Source: Aureimonas sp. AU20 (GTDB taxonomy: Bacteria > Pseudomonadota > Alphaproteobacteria > Rhizobiales > Rhizobiaceae). From it: a stretch of DNA of 64,000 bases. The position numbers were made by a program, and so were the translations under genes. Below, in pieces: positions 46,765 to 55,426 of the stretch; position 1 is the stretch's first letter; every line of letters begins with the position of its first letter. The notes below the pieces were generated by a model. That model saw only the letters and a list, made by a program, of their open reading frames with translations. It was not told the DNA's origin and searched no databases. Location of the stretch: the NCBI RefSeq assembly GCF_001442755.1, contig NZ_CP006367.1:2728001-2792000 (forward strand), written 5' to 3'.

Positions 46765-48381
46765 TTATGCAAATTCGGCCGCCGCGTCATAGTCGGGATC
46801 GGCCATAGGATTGGGTTTGGGTCGGTTGAACGCGGCACGGGAGACGGCCATCCACGCGGCGGAGGCACCATCGATGCGGGTACGCGACTTGCTCTTGTGC
46901 ATCGTGCGAAGGCCGGAAGGTCCCTCATAGATGGAGACGTTCTCGACGTTCCATCGAAGGATTGGGTGGCCACCATGCCGAAGCTTCAGGCCAACAATTG
47001 CGCGTTCCAGAACGGCAACGCCTGCGGCTTGCGTCCTGTTATCAAGCGGCAATGCGTGTGCTGCGATCCCAAGCCCCTGCAAGCCAAGTGCGATCGGAGT
47101 GGCATACGCCCGGTCATAAACGATGTCGGTCACATAGAACCGATCGTGCAGACGGGCGATGTGTTCGACCACGTAGCTATAATCGATCGCGCCGCCAGGG
47201 GTCGGAGTGATGTAGCCGGCTTCGGCCCAGGCAACATACGGCACGCGGTCAACGTCGCTTTTCTTCGGAAGCTCATCCTCCGGACAGAAGAAATGAGGAA
47301 GAACGATGAAGCCATCCGGGTCTTCGGGATCGCGCCACGCCGCGACGACGGCCGTAAGATCGGTGGAAACGGATGCGTCAACGGCGATGTAGCAATCTTC
47401 GTCGCGAAGGCGCTCGAAAACGTCTTCGCCGAGCGGCGCGGCACCCTTGTCATAGGTTGCCGTGTCCACGAACGGCGAAAGGCTTTGGTCCTGCCAGATA
47501 TTGAGGTTGAGTTGCTGAAAAGAAGTTCGCTCGCTCGGGCGGTTCGCGATCTCGCGGGCGTACTGACGCAGGCCGGCAAGATCGGGATACCCACATGCGA
47601 GGCCGGGATTCACCCGGTGCCAAATCGCTTCGTCAGTCCAGTCGCAGTCCTTGGGCGCCTCGAAGAGGATTGGTAGGGTCGCGGGGTCATCTATCTCGCC
47701 GCGCGCAACGGCACGGGCGTATTGGTATTGCTCCCACGCAATTGAGTTCTGCCCGCGCCCTGCGGTCGTGGTGATGACGTTGAGCGAGCCCGGCGTCTTG
47801 ATAAGGCCGGTCTTGAGAGCTTCCCAGAGGTCGCGCTTCGGCCACGCATGAATTTCATCCATGAGCGTGAACGTCGGCGTTCTGCCGTGTTGGGTCTTCG
47901 CGTCGGCGCTAATAGCCTCAACGATCGAACCGGATCGAAGATCGCGGAAGCGGTTCCGATAGTCGGCAATGTCGGTGATGGCGCCAAGGCGACGATCGGC
48001 GCGGATCATTTCGACAGCTTCCTCAAACGCAATGCGCGCCTGTTTCTGATCTGCCGCCGCGCAAACGATCTGTCCGCGCGCCGTCTTCTCCGGGCCGATG
48101 GAATGGAGGAGCGTCAGCGCCGCGCCGAGCGTCGTCTTCCGGTTGCCGCGCGGGATCATCGCGAAAACGGTTTTCACGATACGCGTCTTGTCAGGATGGC
48201 GCGGCCCATAGATGCGGCGGACGATTCGCTCCACCCAAGGGTCAAGCTGGAAGCGTCGGCCCGGTTGGGCCGATTTGGGGTGTCGAAGTTCACGGAGGAA
48301 GCGGACGGCGCGCTCCCCATATCCAAACGGATCGGGGATCGGCGAACCGTCATCAATCCAAGAAGGATAGGTCGTCGTCAT
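46765..48381 (-). CDS. Terminase large subunit (Terminase_1 type)
   Basis: 538 aa. Walker A-like FAMIPRGNRKTTLGAAL (75-88), KQARIAFEEAVEMIRAD, Walker B TFTLMDEIHAWPKRDLW, then TTAGRGQNSIAWEQYQYA and the nuclease start DCYIAVDASVSTDLTAVVAAW. Packaging motor of element 2. Overlaps the TerS gene by 29 nt and is followed directly by the tape measure, an unusual order because portal and capsid lie far upstream. Confidence 0.92.
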   Translation of the reverse strand: MTTTYPSWIDDGSPIPDPFGYGERAVRFLRELRHPKSAQPGRRFQLDPWVERIVRRIYGPRHPDKTRIVKTVFAMIPRGNRKTTLGAALTLLHSIGPEKTARGQIVCAAADQKQARIAFEEAVEMIRADRRLGAITDIADYRNRFRDLRSGSIVEAISADAKTQHGRTPTFTLMDEIHAWPKRDLWEALKTGLIKTPGSLNVITTTAGRGQNSIAWEQYQYARAVARGEIDDPATLPILFEAPKDCDWTDEAIWHRVNPGLACGYPDLAGLRQYAREIANRPSERTSFQQLNLNIWQDQSLSPFVDTATYDKGAAPLGEDVFERLRDEDCYIAVDASVSTDLTAVVAAWRDPEDPDGFIVLPHFFCPEDELPKKSDVDRVPYVAWAEAGYITPTPGGAIDYSYVVEHIARLHDRFYVTDIVYDRAYATPIALGLQGLGIAAHALPLDNRTQAAGVAVLERAIVGLKLRHGGHPILRWNVENVSIYEGPSGLRTMHKSKSRTRIDGASAAWMAVSRAAFNRPKPNPMADPDYDAAAEFA

Positions 48382-48769
48382 TCGCTACCTTGAAATTGGA
48401 TCGCGCGCGAGAAACGGGCGTCAGGCCGAGTTCTGCGCAAAGCTGTTTGTGACGGATCGCGGCTTCGTTCTTGATCCCGGTCGCCGGATTCCGCTTAAGT
48501 TCGCCGCGCGCATTCGGGATCGTCGCGCCTTCCGTTTCAATCTTCCGCGCCATGGCGACCATGGTTCCGAAGGCATCGCAGCAATTCGCCAGAATGGAGA
48601 GGTCCGCGTCTTCGAGGTGGCCGCGTTCAACAAGGATCGGCGCGACCCGCTTCCACTCGCGTTTCGCATCCGCTGACAGCCAGGCCGGAGGGCGCGGGAC
48701 GGTGCCGATCGGTGACGAGCCGGCCGCGATCTCATTTGGCTTGCGGCCCCTCACGCGCGAACCTCGCAT
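48353..48769 (-). CDS. Terminase small subunit, P27 family
   Basis: 138 aa. GRKPNEIAAGSSPIGTVPRP-P-AWLSADAKREWKRVAPILVERG followed by LSILANCCDAFGTMVAMARK and ATGIKNEAAIRHKQLCAELG: the P27/phage terminase small subunit pattern throughout. It recognises packaging sites and recruits TerL. Overlaps both neighbours. Confidence 0.9.
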   Translation of the reverse strand: MRGSRVRGRKPNEIAAGSSPIGTVPRPPAWLSADAKREWKRVAPILVERGHLEDADLSILANCCDAFGTMVAMARKIETEGATIPNARGELKRNPATGIKNEAAIRHKQLCAELGLTPVSRARSNFKVANDDDLSFLD

Positions 48770-49071
48770 GTGATCTCGACGCCGCGCCGGTCTTCGGTCG
48801 GAGCGAACGAGACGATCGCAAACGTCTGGCCGGCTAGGGTCACACGGTCGGACAACGAAAGGCCAGGAAGGCGACGAGCGCGCAGGACGATGTTGGACGC
48901 ATCAATCTCGCGCTCGTCTTCGTTCTCGCGCTGGTGACGTTCCTCGACAATCTCAGCCCGGACGGAAGCGAGCGGCGCCCATGTCTCGATCATAGCGCCG
49001 TAGCGGTCAGCGGTTTGATTGGCGCGTTCGATCGTAATCCGATGCACGAGCTTCGAAGCTATGAGGCTCAT
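48751..49071 (-). CDS. Head-tail adaptor / head closure protein
   Basis: 106 aa from ATG 49071 (ATGA overlap). HRITIERANQTADRYGAMIE-TWAPLASVRAEIVEERH and RVTLAGQTFAIVSFAPTEDR-RGVEITCEV are the hallmarks of SPP1 gp16/HK97 gp7-type adaptors. It links the connector to the tail. Confidence 0.85.
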   Translation of the reverse strand: MSLIASKLVHRITIERANQTADRYGAMIETWAPLASVRAEIVEERHQRENEDEREIDASNIVLRARRLPGLSLSDRVTLAGQTFAIVSFAPTEDRRGVEITCEVRA

Positions 49072-49532
49072 TGGCGCCACCGTGCGATAGCCTCGACGCT
49101 GACGACGGCGTGGCCGTGCTGGCTAGAAGAATCGCGAAGGATGCGAGTGCCCTGATAACGAACGTCCGCAAAGCTGATTTCCGGTGATGTGAGAGGGGAA
49201 GCGAAGAGCGCAGAGCGGACGATTCCAGCGAGCTTGGAAGCCTCGACGGATGCCTCTTCCCGCGTCCAAATGTGAAGGTCGAGCGCGATCGTCGCATGAC
49301 GACGCGCTAAGGTTAGGTCGTTCGCGATCGTCTGCGGAGTGCCGAACGTGATCGAAGGAAACATGTTCGGATGACGCGGGCCATCCACGATCGCCATAGG
49401 AGCGAAGATCGCGCCCATGATCGGAGACGAGAGAAGGCGTTCACGGATAGCGGCTTGGAGTGCGAGCGCGGGGTCGGCGGGAAGCACGGCATAGGCCGCT
49501 TCGATAGCCTCGCGAGGTGTAATCGCGGTCAT
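49068..49532 (-). CDS. Tail completion/terminator protein (DUF3168)
   Basis: 154 aa from ATG 49532. PREAIEAAYAVLPADPALA near the start, then HPNMFPSITFGTP, ARRHATIALDLHIWTREE and RYQGTRILRDSSSQHGHAVV follow the DUF3168 pattern of gp17-like tail terminators. It caps the tail tube at the head end. Confidence 0.85.
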   Translation of the reverse strand: MTAITPREAIEAAYAVLPADPALALQAAIRERLLSSPIMGAIFAPMAIVDGPRHPNMFPSITFGTPQTIANDLTLARRHATIALDLHIWTREEASVEASKLAGIVRSALFASPLTSPEISFADVRYQGTRILRDSSSQHGHAVVSVEAIARWRQ

Positions 49533-49903
49533 CGGCCCCATGCCTTTCGGATGGCCTTACCGCTCGCGTTCGTCAACCGGCGCTGAAATTTGTCGCGCAG
49601 AAGCCGATAGGCCGGGAAGAGGAACGCTTGCGCGGGCTGCTCGACGGTGCCGAACTCCACCCATCGGGCGTAAAACGCTTCGGCATCCCCGGCCACGATC
49701 TTGCGCGCGAGGTCGTGTTCACCCTTCACGAAATGGATCGAAGCCTTGAGGTCGCCGGAGTCGGCCGGCGCAAGCGTCACGGCCAGGGCGACGAGTTCGC
49801 GAGCGCAACGGTCTAGCTCGATTTCGAGGGCCGCTTTCACGCTCGCCGGGACCGCTTCGAACCGTTTCCGAAGGCGCGCAAGCTGTTGATCGGTGCGGGC
49901 CAT
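49529..49903 (-). CDS. HK97 gp10-like head-tail joining protein
   Basis: 124 aa from ATG 49903. ARELVALAVTLAPADSGDLK-ASIHF followed by YARWVEFGTVEQPAQAFLFP is the HK97-gp10 signature (A..aP.dTG.L..si ... vEfGt..~apf~P). Part of the connector set; overlaps both neighbours. Confidence 0.9.
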   Translation of the reverse strand: MARTDQQLARLRKRFEAVPASVKAALEIELDRCARELVALAVTLAPADSGDLKASIHFVKGEHDLARKIVAGDAEAFYARWVEFGTVEQPAQAFLFPAYRLLRDKFQRRLTNASGKAIRKAWGR

Positions 49904-50184
49904 TAGATAGGCCAATCGTAGTAGGCAGCGACGAGACGGCGAGCGGTCGCGGGAATGTCCACGATTTCGGAGCCATCGCCCCGGTGTGTGTAGAGATGCG
50001 CGGCCGTTAGAAGGATCGCTTCGCGGTAGGCGCTCGCCGCCCGCTCCCCTTTGGGAATTTCGTCGCGTCCCGTATAGTCGAGCATGTAGCCGGTCGCCGC
50101 CGTGATCTTACCGGCGAGAAGAGCGTCGTCTTCATCGTGTTCGATCGTCAATTGCGCCTTCAAGTCGGCGACGGAGGGTGCCAT
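49903..50184 (-). CDS. gp6-like head-tail connector
   Basis: 93 aa. DLKAQLTIEHDEDDALLAGK-ITAATGYMLDYTGRD...REAILLTAAHLYTHRG: the standard Phage_gp6-like connector (short, all-helical, DL...L.id...D..l...i.aA...). Attaches below the portal. Its stop shares a base with the start of the gp10-like gene. Confidence 0.9.
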   Translation of the reverse strand: MAPSVADLKAQLTIEHDEDDALLAGKITAATGYMLDYTGRDEIPKGERAASAYREAILLTAAHLYTHRGDGSEIVDIPATARRLVAAYYDWPI

Positions 50185-50282
50185 TTCGAAAAAATCCCAA
50201 TTTCAGACAATCACGCGCGGAGGGAACCGCGCCGGTCCTCAGCTTTTCTTCGAAAATTCTAACATACCCCCGGTCCAGACTG

Positions 50283-50786
50283 TTAGCGTTTACTTACCGG
50301 CCTTCCTCGTAACCTACCGGACTTCCTCGCCTCTACAGCCTCTTTGATCGCGACTTCGAACTGCTTACCCGAGTTCAATCTGTTAGCGATCGAGTACGGC
50401 GGAATGTTCATGCGCCGAGCCCATCCCGGTATCGTGTCTTCGATCCCATCCATAATGTAGATTGCGCCGATACGGCCGCGACGATCGCTCCGAACTGATG
50501 CTTCCTTACGTTTTTGTTTCCCGCATCGTTCTCTTATGGCAGTGAACTCACCCTCGTCTTGAGCGAGAATTGTCTCCTTCATAGATTCCTTGACGTGAGC
50601 CGGGTTTAGCTCGGCCATTTCGCAGACTTCGCGGAAGTCCTCACTATTGGACGCGAACCATGCGCGCGCCGTCCTGCGATTATGAGCGCTATCTACGTCT
50701 TTCCATGTAGAAAGAGCGTCCCTAACGGCTTGGGCGACAACTTTGCGCCAAAGCTCGCGCGGATCAAACTCGTCTAAAACTCTCAT
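50283..50786 (-). CDS. HTH DNA-binding protein of phage type
   Basis: 167 aa from ATG 50786, overlapping the gpM-like stop as ATGA. N-terminal helical region with NRRTARAWFASNSEDFREVC-EMAELNPAHV, a segment common to small phage proteins near terminase genes. The C-terminal IPGWARRMNIPPYSIANRLN-SGKQFEVAIKEAV is an HTH like those in AP2/HNH-associated phage proteins. A possible regulator of packaging or late transcription, placed oddly inside the tail/head region. The 98-bp gap downstream contains no gene. Confidence 0.6.
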   Translation of the reverse strand: MRVLDEFDPRELWRKVVAQAVRDALSTWKDVDSAHNRRTARAWFASNSEDFREVCEMAELNPAHVKESMKETILAQDEGEFTAIRERCGKQKRKEASVRSDRRGRIGAIYIMDGIEDTIPGWARRMNIPPYSIANRLNSGKQFEVAIKEAVEARKSGRLRGRPVSKR

Positions 50787-51139
50787 GACGCGTATCCAAA
50801 CCATTGACGGAATGTGGCATCAATCGATGCGTAGCCGCCGCTGGTCTGCGTCATGTTCCAATCTTCACAAGTCCAGACGAGCGCTTGGGAAGTGCCGGGA
50901 GCCGTGTAGGTGAAGGGGCGGTCGCCACCTTGGATCGCGAGGAAGTCGTCAATCGCAACTGCGTCGTCTAAATCGAGGGCTTCCCAACGGAGGCTTACGA
51001 CGCGGCGCATGTGATTGAGCCCGTCGCGTGTGGCCTGAGAATAGCCATCGCCGAATTGCGTCTTGTTGAGCTTGATCTCACGCTTGAGGGTGGAACCGAT
51101 GACGGGCGGCTCGGGCGGGATGAATGTTGGAAGGGTCAT
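50783..51139 (-). CDS. Minor tail protein, lambda gpM family
   Basis: 118 aa from ATG 51139 (overlapping the HNH stop as ATGA); the longer frame from 51343 overlaps the HNH gene and is rejected. KREIKLNKTQFGDGYSQATR, then VSLRWEALDLDDAVAIDDFL, FTYTAPGTSQALVWTCEDWN and SIDATFRQWF align well with lambda gpM (KVRKFGDGYSQR ... F...W). In lambda this protein works at the tail tip, yet no gpL/gpK/gpI/gpJ partners are present here. Confidence 0.85.
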   Translation of the reverse strand: MTLPTFIPPEPPVIGSTLKREIKLNKTQFGDGYSQATRDGLNHMRRVVSLRWEALDLDDAVAIDDFLAIQGGDRPFTYTAPGTSQALVWTCEDWNMTQTSGGYASIDATFRQWFGYAS

Positions 51140-51492
51140 GAACTGCCGCCTTTCTCTGCGGCTTGTTTCTTCGAGTTGTGACAGTGAGCGCAGAGCGGTT
51201 GCCAGTTCCGGCGATTCCAGAAGAGGCCGCCCTTTGAGAAGTCGCCGCGATGCGGAATGATGTGATCCACGACGGTCGCGGGCTCGTCGCACATGCGACA
51301 GGTTCGATGGATTGCGAGATATGCGAGGCGCGCCATGCGCCACTTCCCGTCATAGCCGCGCGCCGCTGCGCTTGGGCGGCTGGCATCATGGCGGGCTTTG
51401 CGCTCGCGGTTGGCTTGGCGTTGGCACTGGCATAGCTCGCCGCCCGCGACCTTGTTTCCACATGCGCAGATGCGCCCCGGCTTCGATGGCAT
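51136..51492 (-). CDS. HNH endonuclease (packaging-associated type)
   Basis: 118 aa. CACGNKVAGGELCQCQ zinc knuckle, CRMCDEPATVVDHIIPHRGD (first H), FWNRRNWQPLCAHCHNSKK (N and second H). A freestanding HNH nuclease of the kind usually encoded next to terminase genes in cos-packaging HK97 phages, where it supports genome cutting. Here it sits between the tail chaperone and gpM-like genes, about 2.8 kb from terL. Confidence 0.88.
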   Translation of the reverse strand: MPSKPGRICACGNKVAGGELCQCQRQANRERKARHDASRPSAAARGYDGKWRMARLAYLAIHRTCRMCDEPATVVDHIIPHRGDFSKGGLFWNRRNWQPLCAHCHNSKKQAAEKGGSS

Positions 51493-52082
51493 TAGGTTTC
51501 GATCCGGGTGCCGATATTGGCGAAGAGCTTCCTTGCCTTCTGACTAAGGGTGAGCTGGTCGTAGGGAATCTCGTCTTTCCGCTTTTTTTCGTCCTTCGGC
51601 GCGTAGACCCGTTCACGGAAGGCCATTGCCGCACGAATTTCGCCGGGAGTAGCATTCCAGGCGGTCTCGGGAGGCCACTTAAGAATGCCGATCGCGAAGC
51701 CGAAGAGGTCTTCGAAGTAGCGGACGGCATCGAAGGGCTTTTCACCCTCGCGGCTGGCACCCTGCGCGGTGCTATCCGGCTTGTCTTCCTGCGGGCTCGC
51801 CAGGAAGCCGCTCACAAGAGCGATACAGGCAAGGCGATAGTCCGCGATGGTTTGCGCGAGCGGGCGATCGTTCGGAAAAAGATCGTGCGGGAGTGCCGGA
51901 CGAGGGAAACACTCCCGCACGATGCGCGCGAGAACGGTCATAGAGCCTTCCGACATGGCGGACAGAAGGCCCTGATAGCCGTTGAAGTCTCGCGCGAGAC
52001 GTAGTGCGGCTCGCAGGGTCGGCCGAAGCTCGACAGTTTCACCGCCGATCGTCATTTCGATCTTTTCAGCGAGCCACGTCAT
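51492..52082 (-). CDS. Tail assembly chaperone-like protein
   Basis: 196 aa. Short beta start (KIEMTIGGETVELRPTLRAALRL-ARDFNGYQGLLSAM), then helical EIRAAMAFRERVYAPKDEKK. Size, position directly after the tail tube gene and composition fit a tail assembly chaperone, which normally binds the tape measure before polymerisation. In most phages it is adjacent to the tape measure; here they are about 4.7 kb apart. No slippery frameshift was identified. Confidence 0.65.
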   Translation of the reverse strand: MTWLAEKIEMTIGGETVELRPTLRAALRLARDFNGYQGLLSAMSEGSMTVLARIVRECFPRPALPHDLFPNDRPLAQTIADYRLACIALVSGFLASPQEDKPDSTAQGASREGEKPFDAVRYFEDLFGFAIGILKWPPETAWNATPGEIRAAMAFRERVYAPKDEKKRKDEIPYDQLTLSQKARKLFANIGTRIET

Positions 52083-52085
52083 TCG

Positions 52086-52583
52086 TTATGCGATTGCCGA
52101 AGTCGCGGGAACCTCGATAGGCTCGCCGGTCAGTGACGCCTTGAAACGCTGCATCAGCATTTCGTTCGGGCCGCTCACTACGTACTTCCCCGACAGGATA
52201 ACGCCGAGGCAGTAGACGACAGTGGGTGTACCGCCTCCAGGCGGTACGTCATCGAAGACAACCTTGATGGCTTGGGTTTTGCCGCCTTTCAGAGCATTAC
52301 GGGCGATCGTCTGGCCGGGATCGAAGACGTTGCGCAGAACTTCAAGCTCAAGGGCGCCGGCATCGCTGACGCCTGAACGCTTGATGCGCCGGCCACGACC
52401 GAAGGTCTCCTTCGTGATTTCCTCGCGCTCGTCGCCAAACTCGCCCATGTCGGTCACGTCGCCGATCTCGGTCCAAGTCAGCGCTTCGAATTCGGCTTTG
52501 GTATCGGCCGACGACTCGCCGTGAATGTAGACCTTCGTAAGCGTCGTGGAGGTGACGTTCGAAACAGTGGCTTGAGTTGTCAT
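52086..52583 (-). CDS. Major tail tube protein
   Basis: 165 aa. TKVYIHGESSADTKAEFEAL-TWTEIGDVTDMGEFGDEREEI followed by TFGRGRRIKRSGVSDAGALELEV and FDDVPPGGGTPTVVYCLGVI: the beta-rich tail tube fold of siphophages (W.EIgdv...geFG). It forms the hexameric rings of the tail. Confidence 0.85.
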   Translation of the reverse strand: MTTQATVSNVTSTTLTKVYIHGESSADTKAEFEALTWTEIGDVTDMGEFGDEREEITKETFGRGRRIKRSGVSDAGALELEVLRNVFDPGQTIARNALKGGKTQAIKVVFDDVPPGGGTPTVVYCLGVILSGKYVVSGPNEMLMQRFKASLTGEPIEVPATSAIA

Positions 52584-52596
52584 GATCGTGCGCCCC

Positions 52597-53748
52597 TTAC
52601 TTCACCTTGAGGAAGCGGAAGGCTTCGGCCTTGGAGACCGCGCCGCCGACACGACGACGCGCACGGAAGCGAACCTCGCCAGTATCTGCAACCGTGTACG
52701 GGTCACGCTGTACCGACAGTCCGACACGATCGAAAATGCGAAAATTTGAGAAGTCCGCGAACACGATCGGGACGGCGCCAGCCGCTACGTCGGGAAGATC
52801 GGGGAATTCGACAACAGGGCGGCCGAGGATGGTCGGCGGATTGCCCGAAACGAAAGAGTCAGTCCAGAGATACCGGCCGTCAGCATCCTTGAGCTTGCGC
52901 ACGGCGCCGATGGTGGCGCGGTTCATGGCGAACACGGCATTCGCCGCATAGTAGCCAGGAAGCGAATGATAGAGGTCGATAAGATCGTCGGTGCTGACCT
53001 TGGCGGCAATCGCCGTGGAGAGGCTTTCAATCTCCGTGTTGGCCAGGAGGCCAGAAGGCTTTCCGTTGCCATCGCCGAGAATGAACGCACGACCCTCTTC
53101 CCGGCCGAACTGCTCGGAGAACTCACTAGAAAGCTCACCTTCCATGTTGAAAGCCGCGTCTTCGAGAAGGCGAAGCGACATATCGGTCATGGCCGCGAGT
53201 TCGAAAATCTCAAACTTCTGTTGACCATAGGCCGGCTGCGTCAGCGGACGCGCTTCGGTTTCACCCACCCACTTTGCGGTCACAGTGCCAGTACGCTTCG
53301 GAAGGATGATCTCGCCGGCTGTGGTCGATGCGACGCGAGCGAACTGGCGGATCGGCGAGAACCGAACGAGGTTCTTCTCGATCTCATTGAGGAACTGTTC
53401 GGGAGCAAGGTATCCGCCCGCCGAGTCCTGAGAGACGGTAAGTGCCTTCACTTCGTCGGCGCCCATTCGCTCGACGCCGCGACGGGCGAACGACTCGAAA
53501 GCCTTCCGTTCGATCTGGCCGTCAGTGTTCTCGGAAGAGCCGCCGAGATACGGGCGATTGAGCTTGGCTTCCAGCTTGTCGAGCCGGTCGGCCGCTTTTG
53601 TCTCGACGGCCTTGACGCGATCCTCGACGCTGGCCGTCAGGTCGGCAAGCGCCTTCGTAACGATCTCGTTCGCGGTCTCGTCGCCGCCCTCGTCGGCGCT
53701 CTTGAGTTCGAAAGCGTTCTCGATGAACGCCATGTGGTTGAGGTGCAT
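52597..53748 (-). CDS. Major capsid protein, HK97 family
   Basis: 383 aa. Residues 1-75 are a coiled-coil delta domain (IVTKALADLTASVEDRVKAV...DRLDKLEAKLNRP), which acts as a built-in scaffold. KAFESFARRGVERMGADEVK, then YLAPEQFLNEIEKNLVRFSP-IRQFARVASTTAGEIILPKR is the HK97 core; VFAMNRATIGAVRKLKDADG and FADFSNFRIFDRVGLSVQRDP mark the P and A domains. Start ATG 53748 has AAGGACAG upstream. Cleaved by the adjacent protease. Confidence 0.93.
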   Translation of the reverse strand: MHLNHMAFIENAFELKSADEGGDETANEIVTKALADLTASVEDRVKAVETKAADRLDKLEAKLNRPYLGGSSENTDGQIERKAFESFARRGVERMGADEVKALTVSQDSAGGYLAPEQFLNEIEKNLVRFSPIRQFARVASTTAGEIILPKRTGTVTAKWVGETEARPLTQPAYGQQKFEIFELAAMTDMSLRLLEDAAFNMEGELSSEFSEQFGREEGRAFILGDGNGKPSGLLANTEIESLSTAIAAKVSTDDLIDLYHSLPGYYAANAVFAMNRATIGAVRKLKDADGRYLWTDSFVSGNPPTILGRPVVEFPDLPDVAAGAVPIVFADFSNFRIFDRVGLSVQRDPYTVADTGEVRFRARRRVGGAVSKAEAFRFLKVK

Positions 53749-53759
53749 TTGGTCTGTCC

Positions 53760-54281
53760 TTACTGATTTCGGATTACCGTCGCGGCGTTGTAAAGAGCCC
53801 CGACGAGCGCGACGGTGCTGCCGGAAGCTTTGGCGGTGTGAATTTGCGCCCCAGGGTGAGCCGGGACCGGCGTCACGCTGATTTCGTGAAGGTCCAGGCG
53901 CTGAATCGTGCGGCCGGCCCGAACGCTCTTCGTCGCGGCGCGGTGCATCCCCTTGGCGCCAGAGAACCCGATTGATAGGCCGGTAATGGCGCCAGCTTGG
54001 ATAAGCGCGCGCATCTCGCGAGCGTCTGCGACATCATCAACGAGAAGCCGGCCCTTCACGACGAGCCCGGCGTTGGACTCTTCGATTGATGTCCAAACGC
54101 CGATTGGGCGCTTTGGGTCATGGTAGGCTAGCATCGGGATTGGGACGGAAGCGCCAGCGAAGGCGCCCTTCTCGATCATGTCACCGACGCGATCAGGCGT
54201 CCCGAACGGCCACGCAATGCCGGTGATCTCGCCGGCATCATCAACCGAAAGGGCGGCTTTGGTTTCGAGACGGTTCATCAT
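53760..54281 (-). CDS. HK97-family prohead protease
   Basis: 173 aa. Typical order: ITGIAWPFGTPDRVGDMIEKGAF, MLAYHDPKRPIGVW with His54, VDDVADAREMRALIQAGAI, TGLSIGF with Ser103, then LDLHEISVTPVPAHPGAQIH. A serine protease that removes the capsid delta domain. Starts at ATG 54281, overlapping the preceding stop (ATGATGA). Confidence 0.93.
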   Translation of the reverse strand: MMNRLETKAALSVDDAGEITGIAWPFGTPDRVGDMIEKGAFAGASVPIPMLAYHDPKRPIGVWTSIEESNAGLVVKGRLLVDDVADAREMRALIQAGAITGLSIGFSGAKGMHRAATKSVRAGRTIQRLDLHEISVTPVPAHPGAQIHTAKASGSTVALVGALYNAATVIRNQ

Positions 54282-55426
54282 GCGACGATGGTCTCGATTG
54301 CGGCGAGCGCGGTGCCGAACTCGTCAAAGGTCGCAAGCGTGAACGAGTAAGCGGCGTTGCGGCGCGCGATCTCAGCGCGAACGCTATTCATGAACTCCAC
54401 CCGTTCGACCTGCATGGGGTGAGTGACGCCGGAGTCTTGCCGTCCCCAATGGAGCCAATCGTTGCTAGTGCCGCTGGTGAAGTGCTTCCGCATCATGACG
54501 GGCTTTCCATCCGCGCTGGTGAACGTCGCGACCATAGAAGGCGCGATGACGCGCTCGTTCTCGCCTGTCAGGACGACCCGGAGATTAGCGTTAAGCGCCC
54601 TTCCCCCGTTCAACACGCCATAGACGCGCCACCAGCCGAGACCGGGTTCATGAAATCCGTCGAAATAGCCGGTCGAAGCGTCAGCTTCCTTGAATCCACC
54701 GAACTGGTGCTGGTGCCAATTCGGGGTGCCGGTCGCCGGATCGATTGTCGAGCGCTCGACAAGAAAGCCGATGGCGCCAACAGTGCCAGTGATTGCGAGC
54801 TTCACTTTGCCCGCGAAGGGCTTCGCAACGGTCTGAAAGCCGACTCCCGAACCCTTGTAGGGAAGCGCGTCTTCGCTCAGCGAGACGAGTTCGGTCTCGC
54901 CATGGTCGGGCCTGTTGGTTGGAAGGCAGACGAAACGAGCATCAATCGCAGACGCGAACCGCTCAACGTCCAGGCTATTATCTGCCAAGATTCTCATGCC
55001 GACTTTCTCAACAAGCAGCGCTACACGGCCGCCGGTCTTCTCGATTGCGTAGGGAAGCGACTCGATGAGCAAAGCTCCATCGCGGCCGGTCAGAAGCGCG
55101 CCGTCTCTGCCGGTGAGGAAGCGAACGTCCTGCCGGGTGAGGGTTACGCGCCACCAGCCGGCGGGGCGCCGGTCAAACTGGTAAACCGCACTTTCGCCGC
55201 TGATCGTGCGCCCTTTCGGTTCGATTTCCGTCCACGGGAAGCCGTCCTCGTCAGAGCCGAAAGGCGCATATTCGAAGAGCAAGCCCATCGTGCCAGAAGA
55301 CAAAAGTGTCATGTCGTCAGGGGCCGAAATGCGGATCGAAACCAAGCCAGAAAGGAAGGTTGGTTCGCTCGGCTCAAGAGGGCTGATAAGGTCGAACTCA
55401 GCGAAGGACGCGAGGTAATCGCTCAT
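54278..55426 (-). CDS. Unrecognised beta-rich protein between portal and protease
   Basis: 382 aa. No family recognised. Composition is beta-rich with several Trp (AGWWRVTLT, NWHQHQFGGF, GLGWWRVYGVL). A short internal duplication FLTGRDGAL-LTGRDGALL occurs near 103-117, which could be expansion of a turn. The C-terminal RRNAAYSFTLATFDEFGTAL is helical. No HK97 phage I know has a protein of this kind here; decoration, tail fibre-like or cargo are all possible. It overlaps both neighbours by 4 nt, so it is co-translated with head genes. Confidence 0.6.
   Translation of the reverse strand: MSDYLASFAEFDLISPLEPSEPTFLSGLVSIRISAPDDMTLLSSGTMGLLFEYAPFGSDEDGFPWTEIEPKGRTISGESAVYQFDRRPAGWWRVTLTRQDVRFLTGRDGALLTGRDGALLIESLPYAIEKTGGRVALLVEKVGMRILADNSLDVERFASAIDARFVCLPTNRPDHGETELVSLSEDALPYKGSGVGFQTVAKPFAGKVKLAITGTVGAIGFLVERSTIDPATGTPNWHQHQFGGFKEADASTGYFDGFHEPGLGWWRVYGVLNGGRALNANLRVVLTGENERVIAPSMVATFTSADGKPVMMRKHFTSGTSNDWLHWGRQDSGVTHPMQVERVEFMNSVRAEIARRNAAYSFTLATFDEFGTALAAIETIVA

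Noticed and set aside
51136..51492. Second intron carrying the HNH gene in element 2
   Set aside because: Neighbouring genes overlap it by 1-4 nt and are intact, so this HNH gene is freestanding.
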